A stretch of DNA of 64,000 nucleotides from Streptomyces sp. 3214.6 (GCF_900129855.1 NZ_LT670819.1:3286001-3350000), one strand, 5' to 3'. Counted from the stretch's first letter, positions 43,758 through 53,263 are shown. A program made the numbers and translations. The notes: generated by a model not told the origin, from the letters alone.

Positions 43758-44015
43758 ATGGACTGGCGTCACAACGCCGTTTGCCGCGAGGAAGACCCCG
43801 AGCTCTTCTTCCCCATCGGCAACACCGGTCCTGCGCTGCTGCAGATCGAGGAAGCCAAGGCCGTCTGCCGTCGCTGCCCGGTTATGGAGCAGTGTCTGCA
43901 GTGGGCGCTCGAGTCCGGCCAGGACTCCGGCGTCTGGGGTGGTCTCAGCGAGGACGAGCGCCGTGCCATGAAGCGCCGCGCCGCCCGCAACCGGGCCCGT
44001 CAGGCAACCGCCTGA
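43758..44015 (+). CDS. wblE: WhiB-like iron-sulfur regulator WblE
   Basis: An 85-residue protein with the four cluster-binding cysteines: C9 (NAVCREED) and the triad in AVCRRCPVMEQCLQWAL, followed by the turn GVWGGLSEDERR and a basic tail KRRAARNRARQ. It binds a [4Fe-4S] cluster and modulates transcription, probably with the housekeeping sigma factor; the orthologue WhiB1 of Mycobacterium tuberculosis is essential and NO-sensitive. Its 3' neighbour is a PdtaS-like kinase on the opposite strand, as in mycobacteria. Confidence 0.97.
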   Translation: MDWRHNAVCREEDPELFFPIGNTGPALLQIEEAKAVCRRCPVMEQCLQWALESGQDSGVWGGLSEDERRAMKRRAARNRARQATA

Positions 44016-44133
44016 CAACACCCGCCCCGCAAGCCTGAGCTTGGCGGCGCGTACAGCTAGTACGCTTCTCCCGCCCCCGAGCCGCAGCGCGCAGTACCCC
44101 CGATGCGCAGCACACGCTGACAACGAGCATTCG

Positions 44134-44162
44134 AGCCCCGGACCCCTGAACGGTCCGGGGCT
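44134..44162. terminator. Convergent terminator between wblE and the kinase gene
   Basis: Perfect 11-bp stem agccccggacc/ggtccggggct (44134-44144 and 44152-44162) followed by tcttgct. Confidence 0.88.
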
Positions 44163-44203
44163 TCTTGCTGTGCACCCGCCCCCTTGCAGATCTCTTACCC
44201 GCG

Positions 44204-45670
44204 TTACTTCTGCGCCGCCACCGGAATGTCGAGGATCACCTGCGTGCCGTGTTCCGGGGCCGGGACCATGTCGAAGGTGCCGCCCAACTCGCCCTCCACC
44301 AGCGTCCGTACGATCTGCAGGCCGAGGTTGCCCGAGGTGTGCGGGTCGAAGCCCTCGGGCAGGCCGACGCCGTCGTCCTGGACCGTGACCAGCAGACGGC
44401 CCTCCTTCGTGGTGCCGCCGCGGACCGCGGAGACCTCGACCGTGCCGGTGTCGCCCTCGCGGAAGCCGTGTTCCAGGGCGTTCTGGAGGATCTCGGTGAG
44501 GACCATGGACAGCGGGGTGGCGACCTCGGCGTCCAGGATGCCGAAGCGTCCGCTGCGCCGGCCGGTGACCTTGCCCGGCGAGATCTCGGCGACCATCGCC
44601 AGCACGCGGTCGGCGATCTCGTCGAACTCCACGCGCTCGTCCAGGTTCTGGGAGAGCGTCTCGTGCACGATGGCGATGGAGCCGACCCGGCGCACGGCCT
44701 CTTCGAGGGCCTCCCGGCCGCGCTCGGACTCGATGCGACGGGCCTGGAGGCGCAGCAGGGCCGCCACCGTCTGGAGGTTGTTCTTCACCCGGTGGTGGAT
44801 CTCCCGGATGGTCGCGTCCTTGGTGATCAACTCGCGCTCGCGGCGACGCAGTTCGGTGACGTCCCGGAGCAGCACGAGTGCGCCGATCCGGGTGCCCTTG
44901 GGCTTGAGCGGGATCGCCCGGAACTGGATGACCCCGTCGTTGGCCTCGATCTCGAACTCGCGGGGCGCCCAGCCGCTGGCGACCTTGGCGAGCGCCTCGT
45001 CCACGGGGCCCCGGGTCGGTGCGAGTTCGGCGGTGGTCAGGCCGAGGTGCTGACCGACCAGGTCGGAGGCGAGGCCCATGCGGTGGTAGGCGGACAGCGC
45101 GTTCGGGGAGGCGTACTGGACGATGCCTTCGCCGTCGACGCGGATCAGGCCGTCGCCGACGCGTGGGGCCGCGTCCATGTCCATCAGCTGGTTGGGGAAC
45201 GGGAAGGAGCCGGCCGCGATCATCTGCGCGAGGTCGGAGGCGCTCTGGAGGTAGGTGAGCTCCAGCCGGCTGGGGGTGCGCACGGTCAGCAGGTTGGTGT
45301 TGCGGGCGATGACGCCGAGGACGCGGCCCTCGCGCCGTACGGGGATCGACTCGACCCGGACGGGGACCTCCTCGCGCCACTCCGGGTCGCCCTCGCGCAC
45401 GATCCGGCCCTCGTCCAGGGCCGCGTCGAGGAGGGGGCGGCGGCCCCGGGGGACGAGGTGGCCGACCATGTCGTCCTGGTAGGAAGTGGGGCCTGTGTTG
45501 GGGCGCATCTGGGCGACGGAGACATAGCGCGCGCCGTCGCGGGTGGGGACCCACAGGACCAGGTCGGCGAAGGAGAGGTCGGAGAGCAACTGCCACTCCG
45601 AGACCAGCAGGTGGAGCCACTCGAGGTCGGAGTCGTCGAGTGCGGTGTGCTGGCGTACGAGTTCGTTCAT
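44204..45670 (-). CDS. PdtaS-like sensor histidine kinase
   Basis: A soluble kinase of about 488 residues. The N-terminal 150 residues resemble a GAF-type sensor, followed by a PAS domain (MDMDAAPRVGDGLIRVDGEGIVQYASPNALSAYHRMG). The HisKA_2 box with the phosphorylated histidine is REIHHRVKNNLQTVAALLRLQ, and the HATPase has ILQNALEHGF, DDGVGLPEGF and GNLGLQIVRTLVE. No membrane helix is present. The partner in mycobacteria is the ANTAR antiterminator PdtaR, which is not in this window. ATG 45670 or GTG 45679 are both possible; neither has a clear ribosome site. Confidence 0.92.
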   Translation of the reverse strand: MNELVRQHTALDDSDLEWLHLLVSEWQLLSDLSFADLVLWVPTRDGARYVSVAQMRPNTGPTSYQDDMVGHLVPRGRRPLLDAALDEGRIVREGDPEWREEVPVRVESIPVRREGRVLGVIARNTNLLTVRTPSRLELTYLQSASDLAQMIAAGSFPFPNQLMDMDAAPRVGDGLIRVDGEGIVQYASPNALSAYHRMGLASDLVGQHLGLTTAELAPTRGPVDEALAKVASGWAPREFEIEANDGVIQFRAIPLKPKGTRIGALVLLRDVTELRRRERELITKDATIREIHHRVKNNLQTVAALLRLQARRIESERGREALEEAVRRVGSIAIVHETLSQNLDERVEFDEIADRVLAMVAEISPGKVTGRRSGRFGILDAEVATPLSMVLTEILQNALEHGFREGDTGTVEVSAVRGGTTKEGRLLVTVQDDGVGLPEGFDPHTSGNLGLQIVRTLVEGELGGTFDMVPAPEHGTQVILDIPVAAQK

Positions 45671-45921
45671 GGAGGGCACGTCTGTGAGCGTACCTTCGGG
45701 TATGCGCGGGGCCTAAAACACCCGCGGGCCGCGGCGCCTGAGAGGGACCCTCAACCCTCCCGGCACCGCAGCCCGGAGCAATATCGGCCGCGGGGTGTGC
45801 GGTCCCGTCGACCGAAGGTGAGGATCCGGGGCAGTCAGGGCAGAGAGCACCGGTTCCTCGGTCCGCCTTCCTGTGCGGGGAAGACGGAAGTTCTTGGTGT
45901 TTCCGTGGTTCTCCCCGCCAT

Positions 45922-45937
45922 TGTGGACTAGACCACT
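45922..45937. promoter_or_regulatory. DasR operator (dre), orphan position
   Basis: tgtggactagaccact closely matches the dre consensus ACTGGTCTAGACCACT. It lies 475 bp upstream of nagB and downstream of a broken TetR gene, so no intact gene is obviously controlled by it. Confidence 0.8.
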
Positions 45938-46039
45938 AGGCGTGTCCATGCGTGGGAGCTTGTTCGTTGTTGTGAGTATTCGAACGCCTTGTCATCCACA
46001 ACGCAGCCTAGCCTGTGGGGGTTCCGGTGCGGGGCCAGA

Positions 46040-46345
46040 TGGAGAGGGCAATTTCCGCGACCGCCTCCGGTTGCTCCCGGCTCGCTCCGCTCGACGGCGG
46101 CGCGGGCGGTCGGCTCCTCGGCCAGGGCGCGCCCCGCGAAGGAGCCGTATGTGTCGCCGTAGACGTTGACGACCTCCTCGAACAGCGCGCGCTTGTCGCC
46201 GAAGGCCGCGTAGAGGCTGGGGGCGCCGATGCCCGTGATCCGGTTGCGGTCGGAGACGGAGGTCGCCTCGTAGCCGTGCCTCCAGAACGCCAGGACCGCC
46301 TTCTCCTCATTGGAGAAAAGTCGTCGGCACCCGATTCTGTTAGAT
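46040..46345 (-). pseudogene. TetR-family regulator relic
   Basis: One minus-strand frame reads CRRLFSNEEKAVLAFWRHGYEATS, then APSLYAAFGDKRALFEEVV and NVYGDTYGSFAGRALAEEP, clearly the DNA-binding domain of a TetR repressor. It has no start codon in frame, and after EEPTARAAVERSE the sequence turns into unrelated residues and stops. The ligand domain is missing. A different frame is open across the region but encodes nothing recognisable. About 95 codons survive. Confidence 0.8.
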
Positions 46346-46356
46346 TGGCTCCATAG

Positions 46357-46372
46357 ATTGGTCTAAACCACA
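46357..46372. promoter_or_regulatory. DasR operator (dre) of nagB
   Basis: attggtctaaaccaca, 25 bp upstream of the nagB start, a good match to the dre consensus. Confidence 0.88.
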
Positions 46373-46396
46373 CGGATACGAGAACGGTAGGCCAGC

Positions 46397-47182
46397 GTGG
46401 AAGTTGTCATCGTTCCGGACGCCCGGTCGGGCGGCGAACTCATCGCCGAGGCCATGGCGCAGCTCCTGCGGCGCAAGCCGGACGCGCTGCTCGGGGTGGC
46501 CACCGGCTCCACCCCGCTGCCCATCTACCAGGCGCTGGCGGCCAGGGTGCGCTCCGGCGCCGTGGACACCGGGCGGGCGCGGATCGCCCAGCTCGACGAG
46601 TACGTCGGGCTGCCCGCCGAGCACCCCGAGTCCTACCGCTCGGTGCTGCGGCGGGAGGTGCTGGAACCGCTCGGCATCGGCATGGAGGCGTTCCTCGGCC
46701 CGGACGGCACCGCCGCGGACGTGCAGGCGGCCTGCGAGGCGTACGACCGCGCGCTGGCCGCGGCCGGCGGCGTGGACCTCCAGCTGCTCGGCATCGGCAC
46801 CGACGGACACATCGGGTTCAACGAGCCCTGCTCCTCGCTGGCCTCCCGCACCCGGATCAAGACGCTGACCGAGCAGACGCGGGTGGACAACGCGAGGTTC
46901 TTCGGGGGGGACATCGAGCAGGTTCCGCACCACGTCATCACCCAGGGCATCGGGACGATCCTGGAGGCGCGGCATCTGGTGCTGCTGGCCACCGGGGAGG
47001 GTAAGGCGGACGCGGTCGCGGCGACGGTGGAGGGGCCGGTGGCGGCGGTGTGTCCGGCCTCGGCGCTGCAGTTGCATCCGCATGCGACGGTTGTCGTCGA
47101 CGAGGGTGCGGCGTCCAAGCTGAAGCTCGCGGACTACTTCCGGCACACGTATGCCAACAAGCCTGCGTGGCAGGGGATTTAA
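46397..47182 (+). CDS. nagB: Glucosamine-6-phosphate deaminase
   Basis: A 261-residue enzyme that converts glucosamine-6-phosphate to fructose-6-phosphate and ammonia, channelling amino sugars into glycolysis. QLDEYVGLPAEHPESY, LLGIGTDGHIGFNEPCSS, the loop TRVDNARFFGG and ITQGIGTILEARHLVLLATG are characteristic. The start is GTG 46397 with a weak ggtagg ribosome site. It is controlled by the dre 25 bp upstream. Its substrate level is also the signal that releases DasR, so the enzyme closes the feedback loop. Confidence 0.96.
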   Translation: MEVVIVPDARSGGELIAEAMAQLLRRKPDALLGVATGSTPLPIYQALAARVRSGAVDTGRARIAQLDEYVGLPAEHPESYRSVLRREVLEPLGIGMEAFLGPDGTAADVQAACEAYDRALAAAGGVDLQLLGIGTDGHIGFNEPCSSLASRTRIKTLTEQTRVDNARFFGGDIEQVPHHVITQGIGTILEARHLVLLATGEGKADAVAATVEGPVAAVCPASALQLHPHATVVVDEGAASKLKLADYFRHTYANKPAWQGI

Positions 47183-47211
47183 GAAACGGTCTCGTCTGCC
47201 GGGTTCTGTTT

Positions 47212-47290
47212 CGTTGCGGGCTGCGGGCCGTGGGGGGCTGGTCGCGCCCACGCGGCGGAGCCGCATATCGATATAGCCCCGCGCCCCTTA
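47212..47290. repeat. Streptomyces-type intergenic repeat
   Basis: A stretch with nested palindromes gcggcggagccgc (47252-47264) and atatcgatat (47265-47274), flanked by ggctggtcgcgccc and ccccgcgcccctta. Similar sequence is scattered through many streptomycete chromosomes, to my recollection. It lies between nagB and nagZ. Confidence 0.5.
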
Positions 47291-47296
47291 AAAGCA

Positions 47297-47337
47297 CGAG
47301 AGGCGCCGGTCCCTGCAAAGGGGGCCGGCGCCTCTCG
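47297..47337. terminator. Bidirectional terminator between nagB and nagZ
   Basis: Perfect 13-bp stem cgagaggcgccgg/ccggcgcctctcg (47297-47309 and 47325-47337). Confidence 0.88.
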
Positions 47338-47351
47338 CGTCGTGGGGGGGG

Positions 47352-48884
47352 CTACTTGCCCGCTATGACCTCTGCCGCCGCGCGGCCGCAGACTCGGGCG
47401 GCGCCGTGAGTGGCTATGTGGAGGGTGCCCCGGGGTGGGGCCTGGGGGACGCCCATTTCTACGACGACCGTGTCCGGGCGGGCGGTGAGGAGGGTGTCGA
47501 GGGCCGCCGCCATCCAGGGGTGCCGGTGCTCGTCGCGGACCACGGCGACGATGCGCCGCTCCCCCGCCGCGACCAGCGCCGCGTGCCCCGCCTCCGGGCC
47601 GGCGAAGCTGCCCGTCTCCGTCCCCGGCAACAGCCGGACCAGCTCCGCCGCCACGCCCCACGGGGTCTCGGCGCCGACGGCGATGTTCGCGACGGGGGTG
47701 AGCGCGGCGACGTACGGCGGTTCGGTGAGGGGGCTGAAGACCTCCCCGCCGGTGAGCCGGAGGGCACGGCGGGCGGCGATCAGACCGACGTCGGCACGCA
47801 CGCGGCCGCCGTCGCCGTTACCGCCGTCGTAGTCGTTCGCGGCCGTGGGCTTGGGCTCCGTGGCCGTCCATCGGGCGAGGTCCCGTACGCGGTCCGCGGC
47901 GTCCGCGAGGCGCTCCTCCGCGAGTTCGCCGGTGCGGACGGCGGTGACCAGGGCGTCGCGCAGACGGCGTACCGTGTCCTCGTCCGCGAGGCCTCCGCCC
48001 ACACAGATGGCGTCGGCGCCGGCCGCGATCGCGAGGACGCTGCCGCGTTCGATGCCGTAGGTCGCGGCGACGGCCTGCATCTCCATGCCGTCGGTGACGA
48101 TGAGGCCGTCGTAGCCGAGTTCGTCGCGCAGGAGGGCGGTGAGGATGCGGGGGGACAGAGTGGCCGGGCGGGTCGGGTCCAGGGCGGGGACCAGGATGTG
48201 GGCGCTCATGACGGCGCGGGTTCCGGCGGTGATGGCCGCGCGGAACGGGGTCAGTTCACGGTCCCCGAGCACGGGCGTCCCGACGTCGATGCGCGGGAGC
48301 GCGTGGTGGGAGTCGACGGCTGTGTCACCGTGGCCCGGGAAGTGCTTGGTGCAGGCGGCCACCCCGGCGGACTGCAGGCCCGTGACGTAGGCGGCGGTGT
48401 GGCGGGCGACCAGTTCCGGGTCGGCGCCGAAGGAGCGGACGCCGATCACCGGGTTGGCGGGGTTGGAGTTGACGTCCGCGGACGGGGCCCAGTTGAGGTT
48501 CACCCCGCACGCGGCGAGCCGGCGCCCCAGTTCCGCGGCGACCTCCCGGGTGAGGGCGACATCGTCCACCGCGCCCAGGGCGTGGTTGCCGGGGAAGCTG
48601 GAGCCGGTGCGCACCTCCAGGCGCGTGACGTCTCCGCCCTCCTCGTCGATCGCGACCAGGACGTCCTCCCGCTCCGCGCGCAACTGCGCGGTCAGCGCGG
48701 CGAGTTGTTCGGGTGAGGTGATGTTCCTGCCGAACAGGCCCACCGACGCCAGGCCCTCGCCGAGCCGACGCAGCAGCCAGTCGGGGGCGGTGGTGCCGGG
48801 GAAACCGGGTTGCAGGACCGTCAGGGCGTCGCGGGTGAGCCTGTCCTTGTCGAACGCGGTGGTGCCGCTGGCGAATGTCGTCAT
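47352..48884 (-). CDS. nagZ: Glycoside hydrolase family 3 beta-N-acetylhexosaminidase
   Basis: A 510-residue protein from ATG 48884. The GH3 TIM barrel has AIDEEGGDVTRLE, NLNWAPSADVN, the NagZ signature KHFPGHGDTAVDSHHALP (Asp/His dyad) and nucleophile region GYDGLIVTDGMEM. A C-terminal alpha/beta-sandwich domain of about 170 residues is present, as in Bacillus-type NagZ. No signal peptide, so it probably hydrolyses imported chitobiose or muropeptide fragments inside the cell. It lies 8 bp after dasC and joins the das operon. Confidence 0.93.
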   Translation of the reverse strand: MTTFASGTTAFDKDRLTRDALTVLQPGFPGTTAPDWLLRRLGEGLASVGLFGRNITSPEQLAALTAQLRAEREDVLVAIDEEGGDVTRLEVRTGSSFPGNHALGAVDDVALTREVAAELGRRLAACGVNLNWAPSADVNSNPANPVIGVRSFGADPELVARHTAAYVTGLQSAGVAACTKHFPGHGDTAVDSHHALPRIDVGTPVLGDRELTPFRAAITAGTRAVMSAHILVPALDPTRPATLSPRILTALLRDELGYDGLIVTDGMEMQAVAATYGIERGSVLAIAAGADAICVGGGLADEDTVRRLRDALVTAVRTGELAEERLADAADRVRDLARWTATEPKPTAANDYDGGNGDGGRVRADVGLIAARRALRLTGGEVFSPLTEPPYVAALTPVANIAVGAETPWGVAAELVRLLPGTETGSFAGPEAGHAALVAAGERRIVAVVRDEHRHPWMAAALDTLLTARPDTVVVEMGVPQAPPRGTLHIATHGAARVCGRAAAEVIAGK

Positions 48885-48892
48885 CGGGGGCG

Positions 48893-49729
48893 TTATCCCT
48901 TCACGGCGCCCGCGGTCAGCCCCGCGGCCATCTTGCGCTGGACAAGGAGGAACAGGACGACGATCGGCAGGGCCATCATCGTGGCGCCGGCCATCATCGG
49001 GGCGTACTCGGTGCCGTGCTTGGTGGTGAAGTTGCCGAGCCAGACGGTCGCCGTCTGGTTCTTCTGGCTGAGCAGCATCAGGGCGTACAGGTACTCGTTC
49101 CAGGCCTGGATGAAGCCGTAGACCGAGGTGGCGACCATGCCCGGGGCGAGGAGGGGGAAGACGACGCGGATGAAGGCGCTGGTCCGCGTGCAGCCGTCGA
49201 CCATGGCCGCCTCCTCCAGCTCCTTGGGGATGTTGACGATGAAGCCGCGCAGCGTCCACACCGTGAAGGGGAGGATGAAGGTCAGATACGTGATGATCAG
49301 CCCGGAGAGCTTGTCGTACTGGTCCAGGTCGTTCAGGAGCAGGAAGACCGGGATGATCATGGCGACGAGCGGGACCATCTGGACGGCCAGGATGCCGACG
49401 ATCACGATCTTGCGGCCCCGGAAGGCGAACCGGGAGATGGCGAGCGCGGCCAGCATGCCGACGACGACACCGATCGCGACGACCGCGAGGGAGACGATCA
49501 GGCTGCGGCCCACCGGCCCCCAGAAGTCGGCGATGTCCAGGGCGCGGCGGAAGTTGGAGAGCGTGAAGCCGGTCGGCAGCAGGCTCGGGTCCGGGTCGAT
49601 CGCGTCCTTCGCGGGCTTGATGGCCGTGTTCAGCATCCAGTAGACGGGGAAGCCGGCGGCGGCGAACACGAGGAGGCCGAGGAGGTTCCAGCCGAGGCGC
49701 GAGGACCGCCGGGGTGCGAGGGTGCTCAT
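48893..49729 (-). CDS. dasC: Chitobiose/GlcNAc-oligomer ABC transporter permease DasC
   Basis: A 278-residue MalG-type permease with six membrane helices. The EAA loop is ELEEAAMVDGCTRTSAFIRVVFPLLAPG, preceded by FTVWTLRGFIVNIP. ATG 49729 overlaps the dasB stop (ATGA). With DasB it forms the channel fed by the lipoprotein DasA; the ATPase is encoded elsewhere (MsiK in streptomycetes). Confidence 0.95.
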   Translation of the reverse strand: MSTLAPRRSSRLGWNLLGLLVFAAAGFPVYWMLNTAIKPAKDAIDPDPSLLPTGFTLSNFRRALDIADFWGPVGRSLIVSLAVVAIGVVVGMLAALAISRFAFRGRKIVIVGILAVQMVPLVAMIIPVFLLLNDLDQYDKLSGLIITYLTFILPFTVWTLRGFIVNIPKELEEAAMVDGCTRTSAFIRVVFPLLAPGMVATSVYGFIQAWNEYLYALMLLSQKNQTATVWLGNFTTKHGTEYAPMMAGATMMALPIVVLFLLVQRKMAAGLTAGAVKG

Positions 49730-50724
49730 TCGACCTCTCCGATCTTCAGCATCTGGCGCATGTACACGGCGACCACCCCGAGCAGCAGCAGCACGGTGAT
49801 CAGGGCGATCGCCGAGCCCTGTCCGTAGTCGTTGACGACGAACGCGCGGTCGTAGGAGTACGTCGTCAGGAGCTGGAACTCGGCCTCCGGATGCCCGTTG
49901 CGCATGACGAAGACCTGCGGGAAGACGCCCATGTCCCAGATGACCGACAGGGTCGTCAGCATCACGATGATCGGCTTGAGGATGGGCAGCGTGACGTACC
50001 GGAAGACACCCCAGGCGCCCGCGCCGTCGAGGCGGGCGGCCTCCTCCAGTTCGGCGGGGACCTGGGTGAGGCCGGCGCTGAGGGTGATGACCACGAAGGG
50101 GACCGCGCCCCACACCACCAGGAGCATGATGACCGCGAGCCCCTGCGGGCCGCTCGCGAACCAGTTGTGGCCGATCAGCTCGACGCCCGGCAGCTTGCTC
50201 AGGACGGCGTTGAGGATGCCGTAGTCGGCGTCGAACAGCCACTTGAAGACGGTGGTGGCGACGATGACGGGCATGCCCCAACTCGCCACGAGCGCGATGT
50301 TGACGAGGGTCTTCACCCAGCCGGAGACCCGCTGGAGCAGCAGCGCGATCAGCATCCCGGCGACCATCGTGAAGATCACGCAGCCGGCCGCGAAGACGAT
50401 CGTACGGACCACGACCTGCCAGAACTCGCCGTCGCCCAGCACGCCCGTGAAGTTGTCGAACCCGACCGACTTCGCCGGCTGGAAGCCCCAGAGCTGGGAC
50501 TGCCCGAACTTCTGGAAGGAGAGGGTGACCAGCCGGACCAGCGGATAGCCCATCACCAGGGCGAGGACCAGCAGACAGGGGGCGAGCAGCAGCCAGGGGG
50601 TGGCGGCCCCGCCGGAACGCCGGCCGCGCTTTTGGCCCTTGGGTCCTGGCTCGCCCACGGGCGGTGGTGGTGGCGACTGCCGCGTCGGCGGCACTTCGGC
50701 AGTGGTCGTGTCTGCGGCACTCAT
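49726..50724 (-). CDS. dasB: Chitobiose/GlcNAc-oligomer ABC transporter permease DasB
   Basis: A 332-residue MalF-type permease. A 45-residue Pro-rich cytoplasmic N-terminus is followed by six membrane helices; the EAA loop is ELEEAARLDGAGAWGVFRYVTLPILKP. It starts at ATG 50724, 137 bp after dasA, across a minisatellite and a hairpin that may reduce read-through. Confidence 0.95.
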   Translation of the reverse strand: MSAADTTTAEVPPTRQSPPPPPVGEPGPKGQKRGRRSGGAATPWLLLAPCLLVLALVMGYPLVRLVTLSFQKFGQSQLWGFQPAKSVGFDNFTGVLGDGEFWQVVVRTIVFAAGCVIFTMVAGMLIALLLQRVSGWVKTLVNIALVASWGMPVIVATTVFKWLFDADYGILNAVLSKLPGVELIGHNWFASGPQGLAVIMLLVVWGAVPFVVITLSAGLTQVPAELEEAARLDGAGAWGVFRYVTLPILKPIIVMLTTLSVIWDMGVFPQVFVMRNGHPEAEFQLLTTYSYDRAFVVNDYGQGSAIALITVLLLLGVVAVYMRQMLKIGEVE

Positions 50725-50782
50725 CCGCGCGCTCCTCAGCGGTCCCTCAGGTCGAACGGGTCGTACGGGTCCTACGGGTACG

Positions 50783-50824
50783 GGTCGTACGGGTACAGGT
50801 CGTACGGGTACAGGTCGTACGGGG
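50783..50824. repeat. 15-bp minisatellite between dasA and dasB
   Basis: Tandem 15-bp units ggtcgtacgggtaca at 50783 and 50798 and a partial third at 50813, preceded by looser gtcgtacgg/gtcctacgg units from about 50750. The unit shares gggt...caggtcgt with the array at 1244. Confidence 0.85.
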
Positions 50825-50826
50825 AG

Positions 50827-50853
50827 CAGGGCCCTGCTCGCTGCAGGGCCCTG
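50827..50853 (-). terminator. Attenuator hairpin after dasA
   Basis: Perfect 10-bp stem cagggccctg (50827-50836 and 50844-50853) with a 7-base loop, just beyond the dasA stop and without a U-tract. It likely causes partial termination, giving more binding protein than permease. Confidence 0.75.
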
Positions 50854-50861
50854 ACCTCAGG

Positions 50862-52142
50862 TCACTTGGTGTTGATGACCTTGTCGATCGCGGCGTCCGC
50901 TGCCTTCGCGGCGGCCTCGACCGACTGCTTGCCGGTGCCGATGCTCTGCAGCATGGTCTGCAGGACCTGGGCCTTCTCGACCTGGCCCCAGCCCGGGGCC
51001 ATGGGGACGAACCAGTTGGACTCGGCGGCGGTGGCCGGGACGGCCGTCTTCGGGTCGTTCTTGAGGGTCGCAAGGTCGGTCTTGTTGTTGGGCAGGTTGC
51101 CCTTGGCCATCAGGCCCTTCTGACCCGCGGGGCCGGTGAACGCGTTGATCCACTCGGCGGCGAGGGCCTGCGCCTTCGACTTCACCGGGACGGCGAGGTC
51201 GGAGCCGCCCAGGAAGACGGGGAGGTTCTTGCCGGACGGGCCGGGCATCACGAAGTTCTCGAGGTTGCCCTTGAGCTTGCCGGTCTTGTCGTTCTTCGGG
51301 TCCTCGGAGGTCGCGCCCTCCCAGGCCGCGCCGAAGATCATGCCGGACTTGCCCTGGCCGTAGACGATGTAACGGTCGGACTCGTCCTTGGTCTTGTCGC
51401 CGTGCATGTACTTGTCGACGACGTTCTTGAATTCGGTGAGGCCCTTGATCGACTCGGGCGAGGACAGGTTGGCCTTCCACTGGCCGCCGTCCTCCTTGGC
51501 GATGGAGCCGCCGGCGTCGTAGACGAAGGACATGGCCGCATACCAGTCGCGGGTGGGCTGGTACCAGGCGGAGAACTGGTCGCCCTCCTTCTTCTGGACC
51601 TTGTCCAGGGCGGCGGTCAGCTCCGCGTACGTCTTCGGCGTGGACGTGACGCCCACCGAGGCGAAGAGGTCCTTGCGCCAGTTCCCGACGCGACCGCCGG
51701 CGTAGTACGGAACGCCGTAGGTCTTGCCGTCGTACGTCACGGAGGCCTTGAGGCCGTCGAGCCAGGCGGAGGAGTTGTCGAACTTGGCGGCGTCCAGGGG
51801 GGCGAAGGCGCCCTTGACCATGTAGCCGAGCATCTCGGTGTTGCCCATCTCGACGACGTCGGGGGCCTTGTCGGTGGCGAGGACCGCGTCGAGCTTGGTG
51901 TTCTTGTCCGGCCAGCCGTAGTACTCGTGGTTGATCTTGACGCCCGGGTGTGCCTTCTGCACCGCGGCGTCGGCGGCCTTGACCAGGTCGGGCCAGTTGT
52001 TCTGCGCGTCGACGGTGAGCCAGACGGTCAGCTCCTTGGCGTCGGTGCCCTTCGAGTCCCCGCTCCCGCTGTCGTCCCCGCACGCCGCGAGGGAGACCAC
52101 CATGCCCGCGATACCGATCGCGGCTATCAGCTTGCGCTTCAC
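50862..52142 (-). CDS. dasA: Chitobiose/GlcNAc-oligomer-binding lipoprotein DasA
   Basis: A 426-residue family 1 solute-binding protein from GTG 52142, with GAGGAGG 5-6 bases upstream. The signal peptide VKRKLIAAIGIAGMVVSLAAC ends in the lipobox SLAAC. The mature part has ELTVWLTVDAQNNWPDLVKAAD, DVVEMGNTEMLGYM and GKSGMIFGAAWEG, as in other oligosaccharide binders. It feeds chitin-derived sugars to DasBC and is repressed by DasR via the dre 71 bp upstream. Confidence 0.96.
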   Translation of the reverse strand: MKRKLIAAIGIAGMVVSLAACGDDSGSGDSKGTDAKELTVWLTVDAQNNWPDLVKAADAAVQKAHPGVKINHEYYGWPDKNTKLDAVLATDKAPDVVEMGNTEMLGYMVKGAFAPLDAAKFDNSSAWLDGLKASVTYDGKTYGVPYYAGGRVGNWRKDLFASVGVTSTPKTYAELTAALDKVQKKEGDQFSAWYQPTRDWYAAMSFVYDAGGSIAKEDGGQWKANLSSPESIKGLTEFKNVVDKYMHGDKTKDESDRYIVYGQGKSGMIFGAAWEGATSEDPKNDKTGKLKGNLENFVMPGPSGKNLPVFLGGSDLAVPVKSKAQALAAEWINAFTGPAGQKGLMAKGNLPNNKTDLATLKNDPKTAVPATAAESNWFVPMAPGWGQVEKAQVLQTMLQSIGTGKQSVEAAAKAADAAIDKVINTK

Positions 52143-52212
52143 GCCATCCTCCTCAGGGATGCCACACCCCCCGCCCACGGGTCGGGACCTGCACCCAACC
52201 TGGACCTGGACC

Positions 52213-52228
52213 AATGGTGTAGACCAGT
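52213..52228. promoter_or_regulatory. DasR operator (dre) of dasA
   Basis: aatggtgtagaccagt, a good dre match, 71 bp upstream of the dasA start. Confidence 0.88.
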
Positions 52229-52382
52229 GGGCAGAGCTTGGCTCAGGCCGATAGGTCTGTCAAGGGTGGCCGAAACCCCTCCGACCAGCCGTTATGGGAC
52301 CTACATATGCAGGAACCTTTAAGTAAGAAGCTGTCGAAAACATGGCTGCCGAACAGGGCCGGACCGGTAGACCATTTGCTCT

Positions 52383-52398
52383 GGTGGACTAGACCAGC
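52383..52398. promoter_or_regulatory. DasR operator (dre) of dasR
   Basis: ggtggactagaccagc, about 100 bp upstream of dasR. A weaker half-site, tagaccatt, lies 16 bp further upstream. Confidence 0.85.
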
Positions 52399-52471
52399 AA
52401 AGGTTGCGACGGTATACAGAGAGGATCACGGAACGGCGCGGCGGCATCACCGCGTCCGTGCCACGATGTGA

Positions 52472-53263
<792 letters not shown>

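Noticed and set aside
45713..45949. 78-residue minus-strand frame near the sensor kinase
   Set aside because: Low-complexity translation, no ribosome site, and it spans a DasR operator. Likely chance.
46008..46373. 121-residue open frame in the TetR relic
   Set aside because: The frame is open by chance. The recognisable TetR sequence is in the adjacent frame, which lacks a start.
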